A program made the translations under genes and the position numbers. From NCBI RefSeq assembly GCF_001618885.1, contig NZ_CP015114.1, positions 248,001 through 312,000 on the forward strand: DNA of 64,000 nucleotides. Reading direction: 5' to 3'. Below the pieces are notes generated by a model, which worked only from the letters and a program-made list of their open reading frames with translations, was not told the origin of the DNA and ran no database searches. The DNA is from Staphylococcus condimenti (GTDB lineage Bacteria > Bacillota > Bacilli > Staphylococcales > Staphylococcaceae). Shown in pieces: positions 20,653 to 32,398 of the stretch (its first letter is position 1; every line of letters starts with the position of its first letter).

Positions 20653-22890
20653 TTGATTTATATAGCTTTAGCATTTTTAAACGGCATCTTACTAATTTAT
20701 AATAAGCCACTTGCTATAATGCTTGCTGGCTTTTTAATATTGATTATTATTAGGAGAAAAGTACATCTATTACTAACAATATTTATATTATGTCAACCTA
20801 CAATAAGTAATTATTGGTTTTCTATTTATGAAAACAACGAAAATGATAAAATAAATTGGTTTAAGAATAACAAAAAAATATCTGATATTTACACTTTTAA
20901 AGAGATCCATGTGAAAAATCATAAATTTATCTTAGGCAAGGTACTAGTCAATGGTGAATTTATTACCTTTACTTATTTTCCAAAACAAATATCAGAACTT
21001 AAAAGTTTTGAAAATTTTCCTGATTATTCTAAATGCTATGTAACTGGCAAAATTAATAATGATATGTCAGTTGGTAACAAGCCTACAGCAACTTTTAATA
21101 AATTTGATATTTCTAAATGTAAAACTGAAAAGGCAAGTAGCATATCAGAATATATTGCACTTCATAAACATTATTCTTTAAAAAGATTGCGTGATTATAC
21201 TCCGTACTGGCAAAATACCTTTGCTATGATAACAGGGGATGTAAGTTACATAAGTTCTGAAAGCTTAGATATCGAAAAAGAGTTAGGTATATATCATTTA
21301 CTTGCGGTAAGCAGTTCTCATGTTGTTGTCATAGCTGCTATTTTTTATTATTGCTTAAATAGAATTAACGTCCCCAGGTTCATCACACAGTTCCTAATAA
21401 TTTTTACTTTATTTTTATTTGCTTACTATACAAATTTTGCTCCAAGTGCTTTAAGAGCAATATTATGTATGACTTTTGCAATTATACTCCCCAAAAAACT
21501 TTATACTTCCTTAATTGATATTCTCGCAATAGTGTTTATTATATTATGTTTTTCATCACCAAAAATTATATTTGACATTGGCTTTCAATTTTCCTTCTTA
21601 ATAACTCTCTTTATTCTTATCTCTGCACCAATTCTGAAATCTTTTAATAATATACAGTCTGCATTAGCTATTACATTTATTTCTCAAGTTTCTTCTTTTG
21701 TAATTAGCGCTTATTATTTTAATCAAATTCAATGGATTGGGTTTATTTCAAATATGTTATTTATACCATATTACTCGTTAATTCTTTTTCCACTCGCAAT
21801 TTTCACTTATATCTACATCCAGTTATTTACCACTAATACTTTGCTAGTAAGTTTAATTAATTTTTTCTATTCACTACACGATCAGTATTTAATAAAAATA
21901 TTTAAGTATTTCGACCAATTTCGCTGGTTTATAGGTGAGTTAAATCATTTTTACGTAACTTATATTGTAATTTGGATAATATTAATTATCACTTTATTTA
22001 CAAACAATTTTATCAAAAGTTCTGTTATAACTTTTATTATAGGTAGTATTTTAATTACAAAATTAACAACTCAACCTCAGACTAGATTTACAGCATTAAA
22101 TGTTGGCCAAGGTGATTCTTTTCTTTTTGAAACTAAAACTAAGCATCGTGTTTTAATAGATACTGGCGGTAAAGCAACAAAAGAAGGAGATATCTTTGAA
22201 TTTGGTAAAAATAAAGAAGTAAATTCTAATTCCATTAGTAAATATCATATTATGCCTACTTTTAAGAAAAGAGGCATCAATAAATTGGATTATATTATTA
22301 TCACTCATCCACATGCTGATCATATCGGCGAACTTGAATACTTAATCAACCATATAAAAATTAAAAATATCATCGTGAACTTCCCAAGTTATCCTAATAA
22401 GTCATTATACTCTTTGAAAGATGCTTGCGATAAAAACCATATTAAATTGCTTAATTTTGAAGATATCAATCAAATTACAATCGATGAAAATAAAATACAA
22501 TTTTTAGATACTATTTACAACGAAAGCAAGGATTTAAATGACCATTCTATAATGGCAATCATTAAAACACCTAAATATAATATATTAACTACTGGAGATG
22601 CTACGGTTAAAAACGAATCGAAACTATTACTTAATTATCTAATACCTAGAATTGATATTTTGAAAGTAGGTCATCATGGTAGTAAAACAAGTTCAAGTGA
22701 CAAATTTATAAATAAGATACATCCTCGTATTAGTGTTATTTCTAGTGGAAAAAATAACACATATAAATTGCCTAATAAAGAAGTTATAAATCGGCTAAAT
22801 CAAGTCGGTTCTAAAATATATAATACTCAACATGATGGCCAGATTACTTTTACTCTAGATAATGAAATACAAGTATTAACAGAGCATTAA
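20653..22890 (+). CDS. comEC: ComEC DNA-uptake channel protein
   Basis: Forms the membrane channel for single-stranded DNA in transformation. A short N-terminal pair of membrane segments leads to an external OB-like domain (about residues 65-175). The competence membrane domain follows with eight or so segments, including the conserved LLAVSSSHVVVIAAIF and SALRAILCMTFAI. The C-terminal metallo-beta-lactamase-like domain (about 470-745) carries THPHADHIGELEYL and VGHHGSKTSSS. Its zinc-ligand pattern is intact, fitting a nuclease role. 745 aa. TTG start without a good Shine-Dalgarno, probably coupled to comEB. No frameshift or stop interrupts it. The region is visibly richer in AT than the first 19 kb. 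Confidence 0.95.
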   Translation: MIYIALAFLNGILLIYNKPLAIMLAGFLILIIIRRKVHLLLTIFILCQPTISNYWFSIYENNENDKINWFKNNKKISDIYTFKEIHVKNHKFILGKVLVNGEFITFTYFPKQISELKSFENFPDYSKCYVTGKINNDMSVGNKPTATFNKFDISKCKTEKASSISEYIALHKHYSLKRLRDYTPYWQNTFAMITGDVSYISSESLDIEKELGIYHLLAVSSSHVVVIAAIFYYCLNRINVPRFITQFLIIFTLFLFAYYTNFAPSALRAILCMTFAIILPKKLYTSLIDILAIVFIILCFSSPKIIFDIGFQFSFLITLFILISAPILKSFNNIQSALAITFISQVSSFVISAYYFNQIQWIGFISNMLFIPYYSLILFPLAIFTYIYIQLFTTNTLLVSLINFFYSLHDQYLIKIFKYFDQFRWFIGELNHFYVTYIVIWIILIITLFTNNFIKSSVITFIIGSILITKLTTQPQTRFTALNVGQGDSFLFETKTKHRVLIDTGGKATKEGDIFEFGKNKEVNSNSISKYHIMPTFKKRGINKLDYIIITHPHADHIGELEYLINHIKIKNIIVNFPSYPNKSLYSLKDACDKNHIKLLNFEDINQITIDENKIQFLDTIYNESKDLNDHSIMAIIKTPKYNILTTGDATVKNESKLLLNYLIPRIDILKVGHHGSKTSSSDKFINKIHPRISVISSGKNNTYKLPNKEVINRLNQVGSKIYNTQHDGQITFTLDNEIQVLTEH

Positions 22891-22920
22891 GAAATCATGG
22901 TGTGATTCTTAGTTCTTAAG

Positions 22921-22929
22921 TGCTATAAT
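22921..22929 (+). promoter_or_regulatory. Extended -10 promoter of holA
   Basis: TGC followed by a perfect TATAAT (22924-22929) 34 nt before the holA start. No clear -35, as is common with extended -10 promoters. Confidence 0.55.
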
Positions 22930-22963
22930 TTTAAAGTATGTAATTTGTTGAGAGGTGCTATTT

Positions 22964-23937
22964 GTGAAAGAAAATATCATTACAATATATGGAGAGGTAC
23001 CTGAATTAATCGAAAAAAAATCAAAAGAAATAGTGGATGCTTATTTACAAGAACCCAAAGATGATTTTAATTTTGTTAGCTTTGACCTGACAGAAACAGA
23101 AATTAATATTTGTATTGAGGAAATTATTACGCTTCCTTTTTTCTCTGATAAAAAAGTTGTCGTTATTAAGAATGCATATTTATTCACTGGAGACAAAGGA
23201 CCAAAAGATCTTAATCAAAATATAGATCAGTTATTAGAATTTATTCAAAAATACGATGGCCAAACTTTAGTTATATTTGAAGTCTATAATCAAAAATTAG
23301 ATGAGCGAAAAAAATTAGTTAAAACGTTAAAAAAGAAACTAAGATTATTAAAATAGAACAAATGTCTGAGGATGAAATAAAGAATTGGATTAAAAATGAG
23401 CTCAATCATCAATATAAAGACATTAAGCAAGATGCTTTAAATCTTTTTATTGAATTGACAGGTATTAATTTTAATTTAATTAAACAAGAACTTGAAAAAA
23501 TAATTTTATTTTTAGGAGACCGTCCTACTATTGTAAAACAAGATGTGGAAACAATAGTTAATAGAAGTTTAGAGCAAAATGTATTCTTGCTAACTGATTA
23601 TATTCAAAGAGGGCAAAAATCAGAGGCCATAAATTTAGTTAATGACTTAATTATAATGAAAGAAGAACCTATCAAATTGTTAGCTTTAATCACAAGTAAT
23701 TTTAGGTTATATTATCAATGTAAAATTTTAGGTAAAAAAGGTTATAGTCAACAACAAATTGCCAAGACTGTTGGGGCACATCCATTCCGCGTGAAGCTTG
23801 CGCTTAGAACATCTCGACAATACGATTTAAGACAATTAATGCGTATAATAAATGCGTGTGCCGAGACAGATTATAAACTAAAGTCATCATATATGGATAA
23901 ACAATTAATTTTAGAACTATTTATTTTATCAATATAA
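22964..23937 (+). CDS. holA: DNA polymerase III delta subunit, split by a -1 frameshift
   Basis: Clamp-loader delta subunit, which opens the beta sliding clamp. The first part (22964-23356; start GTG after AGAGGTG) covers the N-terminal AAA+-like domain: ENIITIYGEVPELIEKKS, then ITLPFFSDKKVVVIKNAY. It meets a TAG at 23354. The rest of the protein (GINFNLIKQELEKIILFLG, NRSLEQNVFLLTDYIQRG, CAETDYKLKSSYMDKQL) continues in the -1 frame to 23937. The shift falls at an A AAA AAG heptamer (23329-23335) in register for -1 slippage. A slip there gives KTLKKETKIIKIEQMSE, which keeps family length without a gap as I recall the S. aureus protein. The delta subunit is essential, so frameshifting, A-tract slippage or a sequencing error are better explanations than a dead gene. 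Confidence 0.85.
23329..23335 (+). other. Candidate -1 slippery heptamer A AAA AAG in holA
   Basis: Codons TTA (23327-23329), AAA and AAG place the heptamer in the X XXY YYZ register used by E. coli dnaX. The zero frame stops at TAG 23354-23356, and the -1 frame is open through the rest of holA. No strong downstream hairpin or internal Shine-Dalgarno stimulator is obvious by eye. Confidence 0.55.
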
Positions 23938-23966
23938 AAAAGTTCAAGCAATTGCTTGAACTTTTT
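23937..23966. terminator. Bidirectional terminator between holA and rpsT
   Basis: Perfect palindrome GTTCAAGCAA / TTGCTTGAAC (23942-23961), flanked by five A and five T, so it can terminate both converging genes. Confidence 0.92.
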
Positions 23967-23968
23967 CA

Positions 23969-24220
23969 TTATTTGTCTGCGCTCATTAATTGTGATTTAA
24001 TGCGGTCAGCTTTGTTATTGTGGATTAAGTTAGCTTGAGCTGCTTTATCTACTTTCTTAACAGCAACACGTACTAATTCTTGTTTGTTATCAGCATTTTC
24101 AGCGATAGCTGCTTTTGCATGTTTCACTGCTGAACGCATGTCATTTTTTTGAGAAATATTTCTTGCTTCAGCTGTTTCATTTGTTCTTACACGTTTAATA
24201 GCAGATTTAATATTTGGCAT
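23969..24220 (-). CDS. rpsT: 30S ribosomal protein S20 (bS20)
   Basis: Binds the 5' and 3' minor domains of 16S rRNA in the 30S subunit. The 83-aa helical, Lys- and Ala-rich protein begins MPNIKSAIKRVRTNE and ends in AHNNKADRIKSQLMSADK-like sequence (the family C-terminal helix). AGGAGGTGA is placed 7 nt before the ATG. It is transcribed against its neighbours, as in other staphylococci, with its own promoter upstream. Confidence 0.97.
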   Translation of the reverse strand: MPNIKSAIKRVRTNETAEARNISQKNDMRSAVKHAKAAIAENADNKQELVRVAVKKVDKAAQANLIHNNKADRIKSQLMSADK

Positions 24221-24283
24221 TGTATGTCACCTCCTAAAAGTGATCTATGCTCATCAAATAAATATTTGATTACAACAAGAAAT

Positions 24284-24312
24284 ATTTTATCAAATGTACT
24301 ATTAAACTGCAA
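24284..24312 (-). promoter_or_regulatory. SigA promoter of rpsT
   Basis: On the minus strand: -35 TTGCAG (24312-24307), 17-nt spacer, -10 TAAAAT (24289-24284) preceded by TGA. It leaves a leader of about 55 nt before rpsT. Confidence 0.7.
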
Positions 24313-24400
24313 TCATTTATTTTAACTATGGGTTTCAAGATAACGTAATTTAAAGTAAAATAGAGACTAATGATGAGAGTTCTTAATAGATTAAGATAGT

Positions 24401-24429
24401 TTGCATTAAATACGTAAACACGTTATTAT
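24401..24429 (+). promoter_or_regulatory. Probable SigA promoter of lepA
   Basis: -35 TTGCAT (24401-24406), 17-nt spacer, -10 TATTAT (24424-24429), about 55 nt before lepA and divergent from the rpsT promoter. Confidence 0.6.
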
Positions 24430-24484
24430 ATCAAAGATATCATACATAACGGTCTATTGAATAATACGAAAGTGAGTAGATAGA

Positions 24485-26308
24485 ATGAACAATGAAGAAC
24501 GTTTAGAACGTCAAAAGAATATACGTAATTTTTCTATTATTGCCCATATTGACCACGGAAAGTCTACATTGGCAGATAGAATTTTAGAAAATACAAAAAG
24601 CGTAGAAACTAGAGATATGCAAGCACAACTGCTAGATTCAATGGATTTAGAGCGCGAACGAGGTATTACAATTAAATTAAATGCAGTAAAACTTAAGTAT
24701 GACGCTAAAAATGGCGAGTCTTATATTTTTCATTTGATTGACACACCAGGACACGTCGACTTTTCATATGAAGTTTCACGTTCATTAGCTGCATGTGAAG
24801 GTGCTATATTAGTTGTAGATGCTGCTCAAGGTATTGAAGCTCAAACATTAGCAAATGTTTATCTTGCTTTAGACAATGATTTAGAATTACTTCCTGTTGT
24901 GAATAAAATTGACTTACCAGCAGCAGAACCAGAACGTGTCAAACAAGAATTGGAAGACGTAATTGGTTTAGATCAAGACGACGTTGTTCTTGCGAGTGCA
25001 AAATCTAATATTGGCATAGATGAAATTTTGGAAAAAATTGTGGAAACTATACCTGCACCAGATGGTGATCCGTCTGCACCGCTTAAAGCACTTATCTTTG
25101 ATTCGGAGTATGATCCTTATAGAGGAGTAATTTCTTCTATACGAATAGTAGATGGTGTTGTAAAAGCTGGTGATAAAATCAAAATGATGGCTAGTGGTAA
25201 AGAATTTGAAGTTACAGAAGTTGGAATTAATACACCAAAACAATTGCCAGTTGATGAATTAACAGTCGGTGACGTAGGTTACATTACTGCAAGCATTAAA
25301 AATGTTGATGATTCTCGTGTAGGTGACACTATCACGCATGCTGATCAACCCGCAGAACAACCTTTAAAAGGCTATAAAAAAATGAACCCAATGGTATTTT
25401 GTGGACTGTTCCCAATTGATAATAAAAAATATAATGATTTACGAGAAGCTTTAGAGAAGTTGCAATTAAATGATGCTTCACTTGAATTTGAACCAGAAAC
25501 CTCACAAGCATTAGGTTTTGGTTTCCGTACTGGCTTCTTAGGCATGTTGCATATGGAGATAATTCAAGAGCGTATTGAAAGAGAATTTGGTATTGAATTA
25601 ATTGCAACAGCACCATCTGTAATATATGAATGCATTTTGAAAAATGGAGAAAAGGTTATCGTTGATAATCCTTCTAGAATGCCTGAAAGAGACCAAATCG
25701 ATGAAATATATGAACCTTATGTTCGAGCAACTATTATGGTTCCAAATGATTATGTAGGTGCAGTTATGGAGCTCTGCCAACGTAAACGAGGACAATTTAT
25801 TAATATGGATTACCTAGATGATATCCGCGTGAATATCATTTATGATATACCTTTATCAGAAGTTGTATTTGACTTTTTTGACCAAATTAAATCAAATACA
25901 AAAGGGTATGCTTCTTTTGATTATGAATTAACAGGATATAAAGAAAGTGATCTAGTTAAAATGGATATACTTCTAAATGGAGATAAAGTAGATGCATTAA
26001 GTTTTATTGTCCATAAAGAATTTGCGTATGAACGTGGAAAAGCATTAGTTGAAAGACTAAAAACACTAATCCCACGCCAACAATTCGAAGTTCCAGTACA
26101 GGCTGCTGTAGGACAAAAAATTGTAGCTCGTACTAATATAAAATCAATGGGTAAAAATGTTTTATCTAAATGTTATGGTGGCGATATTAGCCGTAAACGA
26201 AAACTATTAGAAAAACAAAAAGCTGGTAAAGCTAAAATGAAAGCAGTAGGAAATGTCGAAATTCCACAAGATGCATTTTTAGCTGTATTAAAAATGGATG
26301 AAGATTAA
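24485..26308 (+). CDS. lepA: Translation elongation factor 4 (LepA)
   Basis: Ribosome-dependent GTPase linked to initiation efficiency and to back-translocation of stalled ribosomes. The GTPase domain shows AHIDHGKST (G1), RGITIKL (G2), DTPGHVDF (G3), NKIDLP (G4) and ASAKS (G5). Beta-barrel and EF-G-like domains follow ([32 protein letters not shown]), then the LepA-specific C-terminal domain ending [17 protein letters not shown] and [11 protein letters not shown]. Length 607 aa is standard. ATG with GAAAGTGAG upstream. A terminator follows it. Confidence 0.98.
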   Translation: MNNEERLERQKNIRNFSIIAHIDHGKSTLADRILENTKSVETRDMQAQLLDSMDLERERGITIKLNAVKLKYDAKNGESYIFHLIDTPGHVDFSYEVSRSLAACEGAILVVDAAQGIEAQTLANVYLALDNDLELLPVVNKIDLPAAEPERVKQELEDVIGLDQDDVVLASAKSNIGIDEILEKIVETIPAPDGDPSAPLKALIFDSEYDPYRGVISSIRIVDGVVKAGDKIKMMASGKEFEVTEVGINTPKQLPVDELTVGDVGYITASIKNVDDSRVGDTITHADQPAEQPLKGYKKMNPMVFCGLFPIDNKKYNDLREALEKLQLNDASLEFEPETSQALGFGFRTGFLGMLHMEIIQERIEREFGIELIATAPSVIYECILKNGEKVIVDNPSRMPERDQIDEIYEPYVRATIMVPNDYVGAVMELCQRKRGQFINMDYLDDIRVNIIYDIPLSEVVFDFFDQIKSNTKGYASFDYELTGYKESDLVKMDILLNGDKVDALSFIVHKEFAYERGKALVERLKTLIPRQQFEVPVQAAVGQKIVARTNIKSMGKNVLSKCYGGDISRKRKLLEKQKAGKAKMKAVGNVEIPQDAFLAVLKMDED

Positions 26309-26312
26309 TAAT

Positions 26313-26346
26313 AAGGTTGGGGCGAATTAAATGTCCCACCTTTTTA
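26313..26346 (+). terminator. Terminator between lepA and hemW
   Basis: AAGGTTGGG (26313-26321) pairs with CCCACCTT (26335-26342) with one bulged base, then a T run to 26346. It lies only 33 nt before hemW, so read-through may still express hemW. Confidence 0.65.
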
Positions 26347-26378
26347 TTTTGAAATTCAATCCGCAAAGGAGTAAACAA

Positions 26379-27500
26379 ATGGAAACAAAAAGCGCTTATA
26401 TTCATATTCCGTTTTGCGTACGAATATGTACCTATTGTGATTTCAATAAGTACTTTATTCATAACCAGCCTGTGGATGAATATTTAAATTGTTTAATCAA
26501 AGAATTTAGACAACCTGAAAAGAAAGAATTAAATACAATGTTTGTCGGAGGAGGTACACCGACAGCTTTAAGTATTAAACAATTAGAAAAATTATTAAAA
26601 GCAATTAATGATAACTACATTATTAAAAATGAATATACTTTTGAAGCAAACCCTGATGAACTTACAAATGAAAAAGTTCAATTATTAAAAGATTATGGAG
26701 TTAATCGTCTATCTATGGGTGTACAAACATTTGACCAATCGTTATTAAAAATACTTGGTAGAACTCATAATACAAATGATATATACCAAGCAGTGAATCT
26801 AGCGAATAAATTCAATATTAATTCGATTAGTTTGGATTTAATGTATCATTTACCTGAACAAACAATACACCAATTTGAAGAAAGCTTAGATATAGCACTT
26901 TCTATGGACATTAATCATATTTCAAGCTATGGTTTAATTCTTGAACCCAAAACACAATTTTACAACATGTATAGAAAAGGTAAATTAAAGCTGCCTAATG
27001 AAGACTTGGGTGAAGAAATGTATGAATTATTACTTGATAAAATTCAAAAATCTAATATGCATCAATATGAAATTTCAAACTTCAGCCAAGTCAATCATGA
27101 ATCAGAGCATAATAAAGTTTATTGGAAAAATGAATACTATTATGGGTTTGGTGCAGGCGCAAGTGGATATGTAGATGGTGTAAGATACACAAATGTAAAT
27201 CCAGTTAATCACTATATCAGAAAAATTGAAAATGCAGAAAAACCCATTCTTCAATCTACAATTCCAAATTTCAAAGAACAAATTGAAGAACAGATGTTTT
27301 TAGGACTCAGAATGAATAAAGGTGTTTCAAAAAAGATATTTGAAAATAGATTTAATAAACGCCTTGATGATGTTTATTCCAAAGAGTTACAAGATTTAAT
27401 CAGAAAAGGATTAATCAAAGATACTGATGGATATGTTAAATTGACTGAACGTGGAAAAGTTATAGGCAATGAAGTCTTTGAAGCTTTTTTAATCGATTAA
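26379..27500 (+). CDS. hemW: Radical SAM heme chaperone HemW
   Basis: Related to oxygen-independent coproporphyrinogen III oxidase, but this group acts as a heme chaperone. IHIPFCVRICTYCDF gives the CxxxCxxC radical-SAM cluster, FVGGGTPTAL and EANPDEL follow, and RLSMGVQTFDQSLLKILGR is conserved. The extra cysteine that HemN has four residues on is replaced by Phe (CDFNKY), as is usual for HemW. An upstream frame reaches ATG 26331 inside the terminator. ATG 26379 is chosen for AAAGGAG 8 nt before it. 373 aa. Confidence 0.93.
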   Translation: METKSAYIHIPFCVRICTYCDFNKYFIHNQPVDEYLNCLIKEFRQPEKKELNTMFVGGGTPTALSIKQLEKLLKAINDNYIIKNEYTFEANPDELTNEKVQLLKDYGVNRLSMGVQTFDQSLLKILGRTHNTNDIYQAVNLANKFNINSISLDLMYHLPEQTIHQFEESLDIALSMDINHISSYGLILEPKTQFYNMYRKGKLKLPNEDLGEEMYELLLDKIQKSNMHQYEISNFSQVNHESEHNKVYWKNEYYYGFGAGASGYVDGVRYTNVNPVNHYIRKIENAEKPILQSTIPNFKEQIEEQMFLGLRMNKGVSKKIFENRFNKRLDDVYSKELQDLIRKGLIKDTDGYVKLTERGKVIGNEVFEAFLID

Positions 27501-27532
27501 TATGAACATTTTTCATTACTAATGCTTTAACA

Positions 27533-27561
27533 TTGACTTACTTTGACCAATTTGATAAATT
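27533..27561 (+). promoter_or_regulatory. SigA promoter of the hrcA operon
   Basis: -35 TTGACT (27533-27538), 17-nt spacer, -10 TAAATT (27556-27561) with TGA before it. The expected start of transcription falls within the CIRCE element. Confidence 0.7.
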
Positions 27562-27565
27562 ATAA

Positions 27566-27592
27566 TTAGCACTTGAGAGAAGAGAGTGCTAA
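27566..27592 (+). promoter_or_regulatory. CIRCE operator for HrcA
   Basis: TTAGCACTT (27566-27574), 9-nt spacer, GAGTGCTAA (27584-27592). One base differs from the consensus inverted repeat TTAGCACTC-N9-GAGTGCTAA. It lies 12 nt before hrcA, so HrcA should repress its own operon and release it on heat shock. Confidence 0.95.
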
Positions 27593-27604
27593 TGAGGTGG
27601 AAAC

Positions 27605-28573
27605 ATGATTACCAATAGACAACAGAGCATTCTGAATGCCATTGTTGAAGATTATGTTGATTATGGTTTGCCTATAGGCTCTAAAACAGTTATTGAGAGA
27701 CATCAAGTTAATGTAAGTCCGGCGACCATTCGAAATGAAATGAAACTTTTAGAAGACATGGGATTAATTGAAAAAGTTCATGCTTCTTCTGGAAGATCGC
27801 CATCAATTAAAGGTTTTAGATATTATGTAGACCAATTGTTGGAAAATACTTCTCCTCGGACAGAATACAATAATCAACGTTTAAATAAAATATTAGCTGA
27901 TAATAATTACAATTTATCAAATGCATTAAGTGTTTATGCAAATGAATTGTCAATGTCAACTAAATATACTACGTTGATTATGAAACCGAATCAGTCAAAA
28001 GATTTAATAACTGATATTCATTTATTTAACACAGTTGCCCATTTAGTTATAATGGTAATTGTGTTTGAATCAGGCAATGTAGAACACCTGCAATTAGCAG
28101 TCCCTGAAAAAATCTCTAAAAACCGGTTAGTTCAAATAGCTAACTATATTAAAAGTATATTTAATGCTGATGAGAAAAGTGATTTTTCAGATGAGACATT
28201 TAGACATTCAAATGACTATTTGATTATCAATCAGTTAATCGAATTGTTAAATCAACGATTAAATGATTCTACTACTGATATTTTCTTTGGTGGTAAAGCA
28301 AATTTAATTGATACTTTGAATGAACAGAATGTTAATTCCATCCAACAAATTCTTCAATATTTAGAGTCCAATAAGATATTGAAATTATTTGAAGATGATA
28401 ATCAATCTGGTATCGATGTAAAGATTGGTCAAGAAATCGATAATGGTTTAGAAGATATTTCTATTATTCTAAGCGATTATCACATAGACAATCATCTTAA
28501 AGGACACGTAGCAGTTATTGGACCGACAGCTATGCGTTATCAAAATGTGATTCAATTACTATATAAAGTCTAG
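27605..28573 (+). CDS. hrcA: Heat-inducible transcription repressor HrcA
   Basis: Winged-helix repressor that binds CIRCE and depends on GroEL for folding. The N-terminal DNA-binding region shows GSKTVIERHQVNVSPATIRNE and LEDMGLIEKVHASSGRSPS, and the GAF-like and dimerisation parts follow to LKGHVAVIGPTAMRYQNVI. Length 322 aa is normal for staphylococci. GAGGTGG precedes the ATG. First gene of hrcA-grpE-dnaK. Confidence 0.97.
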   Translation: MITNRQQSILNAIVEDYVDYGLPIGSKTVIERHQVNVSPATIRNEMKLLEDMGLIEKVHASSGRSPSIKGFRYYVDQLLENTSPRTEYNNQRLNKILADNNYNLSNALSVYANELSMSTKYTTLIMKPNQSKDLITDIHLFNTVAHLVIMVIVFESGNVEHLQLAVPEKISKNRLVQIANYIKSIFNADEKSDFSDETFRHSNDYLIINQLIELLNQRLNDSTTDIFFGGKANLIDTLNEQNVNSIQQILQYLESNKILKLFEDDNQSGIDVKIGQEIDNGLEDISIILSDYHIDNHLKGHVAVIGPTAMRYQNVIQLLYKV

Positions 28574-28600
28574 TAATTAAGTAGTATTGGAGGACAGAAA

Positions 28601-29197
28601 ATGACAGAAAAAGATCAATCAGTTAATAATGAAGAATTTGCTGAAAAAGAGGATAACACAGCAAAAGACTCGAATACTGACGAACAAATTGAAAAAACTG
28701 TAAGTGAAGAAGATGTTCAAAATGATTCCTCAGAAGTTGATGATAAAGAAAAGGAAATTCAACAATTAAAAGAGGAAGTAAACGAACAAGAAGAAAAATA
28801 TTTACGTCTTTATGCAGAATTTGAAAATTATAAAAGACGTATTCAAAATGAAAATCAAACATTAAAAACTTATCAAGCTCAAAGTGTTCTTACAGACATC
28901 CTTCCTACAATTGATAATATAGAACGTGCTCTTCAAATTGAAGGTGAGGATGAATCATTTAAATCTCTCCAAAAAGGGGTTCAAATGGTTTATGAGAGTT
29001 TATTAAGAGCTTTAGAAGAAAATGGTTTAGAAAAAATTGAAGCTGTAGGTCAACAATTTGATCCAAATTATCATCAAGCTGTTATGCAAGATGAAGACGA
29101 TTCATTTGAATCAAATGCTGTTACTCAAGAACTTCAAACTGGTTATAAATTGAAAGATCGTGTATTACGACCTTCAATGGTAAAGGTAAACCAATAA
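28601..29197 (+). CDS. grpE: DnaK nucleotide exchange factor GrpE
   Basis: Releases ADP from DnaK. An acidic, probably disordered N-terminus (residues 1-45) leads to a long coiled coil (about 46-95, [20 protein letters not shown]), then the four-helix bundle and beta wing that contacts DnaK ([31 protein letters not shown]). Length 198 aa. GGAGGAC precedes the ATG. The gene lies 27 nt after hrcA and 50 nt before dnaK. Confidence 0.97.
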   Translation: MTEKDQSVNNEEFAEKEDNTAKDSNTDEQIEKTVSEEDVQNDSSEVDDKEKEIQQLKEEVNEQEEKYLRLYAEFENYKRRIQNENQTLKTYQAQSVLTDILPTIDNIERALQIEGEDESFKSLQKGVQMVYESLLRALEENGLEKIEAVGQQFDPNYHQAVMQDEDDSFESNAVTQELQTGYKLKDRVLRPSMVKVNQ

Positions 29198-29232
29198 TTA
29201 TTTTTAATTAACTAAACAACAAATGAAAATAG

Positions 29233-31080
<1,848 letters not shown>

Positions 31081-31151
31081 TTGATTTTTATATCAATTTT
31101 AAAAGCTGCATTAAAATCGAATATACGTTGCGGCTTCTTGAATTAAAATTT

Positions 31152-31186
31152 AAGTCAAAGTCAATTGTCATTGGCTTTGACTTTTT
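31152..31186 (+). terminator. Terminator between dnaK and dnaJ
   Basis: AAGTCAAAGTCAAT (31152-31165) pairs with ATTGGCTTTGACTT (31170-31183) with one wobble pair, 4-nt loop, T run to 31186. It should reduce transcription into dnaJ and the methylation genes behind it. Confidence 0.85.
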
Positions 31187-31258
31187 ATTATTTAAACAAC
31201 TATACTTTATAAGTGTAAAAATTGAAAAATGTTTTTTTATAGATAAGGAGAGATTACA

Positions 31259-32392
31259 GTGGCAAAAAGAGACTATTACGAAGTCTTGGGTGTCAGCAAA
31301 GATGCGTCAAAAGACGAAATCAAAAAAGCTTACCGTAAATTGTCCAAAAAATATCACCCAGATATTAATCAAGAAGAAGGTGCCGAAGAAAAGTTTAAAG
31401 AGATAACTGAGGCTTATGAAGTATTGAGCGATGAAAATAAACGTGCTAATTACGACCAATTCGGTCATGATGGTCCTCAGGGAGGATTCGGCGGACAAGG
31501 ATTCGGCGGCGGTCAAGACTTTGGCGGTTTTGGCGGCGGTTTCGAAGATATTTTCAGCTCATTCTTTGGTGGTGGTGCACAACGAGATCCTAATGCACCA
31601 CGTAAAGGTGATGACTTACAATATACAATGACAGTAACCTTTGAAGAAGCTGCATTTGGTACTGAAAAAGAAATTTCAATTCGAAAACAAGTAAAATGTG
31701 AGACTTGTGAAGGTTCTGGTGCTAAACCAGGGTCTAAGAAAAAAACATGTCATTACTGTAATGGATCAGGTCATGTTTCAGTAGAACAAAATACTATATT
31801 AGGTCGTGTAAGAACTGAAAAAGTCTGCCCTGTTTGTAATGGAACAGGTGAAGAAATAGAAGAACCATGCCCAACTTGTCATGGTAAAGGAACTGAAACT
31901 AAGAATGTCAAAATTAAAGTTAAAGTACCTGAAGGCGTAGACAATGATCAACAAATCCGTTTAGCAGGGGAAGGCGCTCCAGGACACAATGGAGGACCTC
32001 AAGGCGACTTATACGTTGTATTCCGTGTAGAACCTTCTGATACTTTTGAACGTGAAGGCGACGATATTTTCTATAATTTAAACGTAAGCTTCCCGCAAGC
32101 TGCTTTAGGAGATGAAATCAAAGTTCCTACCTTGAAAGGGCATGTTATGCTAAGTGTTCCTGAAGGTACTCAAAATGGTAAACAATTCCGTATGAAAGAA
32201 AAAGGTATTAAAAATGTTCATGGTTATGGATATGGTGATTTATTTATTAATATTAATGTAGTAACACCTACAAAATTAAATGATAAACAAAAATCTATAA
32301 TGCGCGAATTCGCAGAAGTAAGCGGTGAAGAAATCACTGAGCAACCGACAAATTTCAAAGAACGTGCTCGTAGATTCTTTAAAGGAGAATAG
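31259..32392 (+). CDS. dnaJ: Chaperone DnaJ (Hsp40)
   Basis: Stimulates DnaK ATPase and delivers substrates. J domain (1-70) with KYHPDIN, then a Gly/Phe-rich linker (about 75-115). Four zinc repeats CxxCxGxG follow: [24 protein letters not shown] and CPTCHGKG (about 145-215). The C-terminal substrate domains end at [12 protein letters not shown]. 377 aa. GTG start with AAGGAGAG upstream. prmA follows after 6 nt. Confidence 0.97.
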   Translation: MAKRDYYEVLGVSKDASKDEIKKAYRKLSKKYHPDINQEEGAEEKFKEITEAYEVLSDENKRANYDQFGHDGPQGGFGGQGFGGGQDFGGFGGGFEDIFSSFFGGGAQRDPNAPRKGDDLQYTMTVTFEEAAFGTEKEISIRKQVKCETCEGSGAKPGSKKKTCHYCNGSGHVSVEQNTILGRVRTEKVCPVCNGTGEEIEEPCPTCHGKGTETKNVKIKVKVPEGVDNDQQIRLAGEGAPGHNGGPQGDLYVVFRVEPSDTFEREGDDIFYNLNVSFPQAALGDEIKVPTLKGHVMLSVPEGTQNGKQFRMKEKGIKNVHGYGYGDLFININVVTPTKLNDKQKSIMREFAEVSGEEITEQPTNFKERARRFFKGE

Positions 32393-32398
32393 ATAGCT

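Noticed and set aside
19437..23937. comE-holA segment as a transferred island because of its AT richness
   Set aside because: Gene order comEA-comEB-comEC-holA-rpsT-lepA is the conserved core order, and there are no mobile genes or repeats at its edges.
31128..31406. 92-codon frame across the dnaK-dnaJ terminator
   Set aside because: It runs through the terminator hairpin and into dnaJ in another frame, with no ribosome-binding site.
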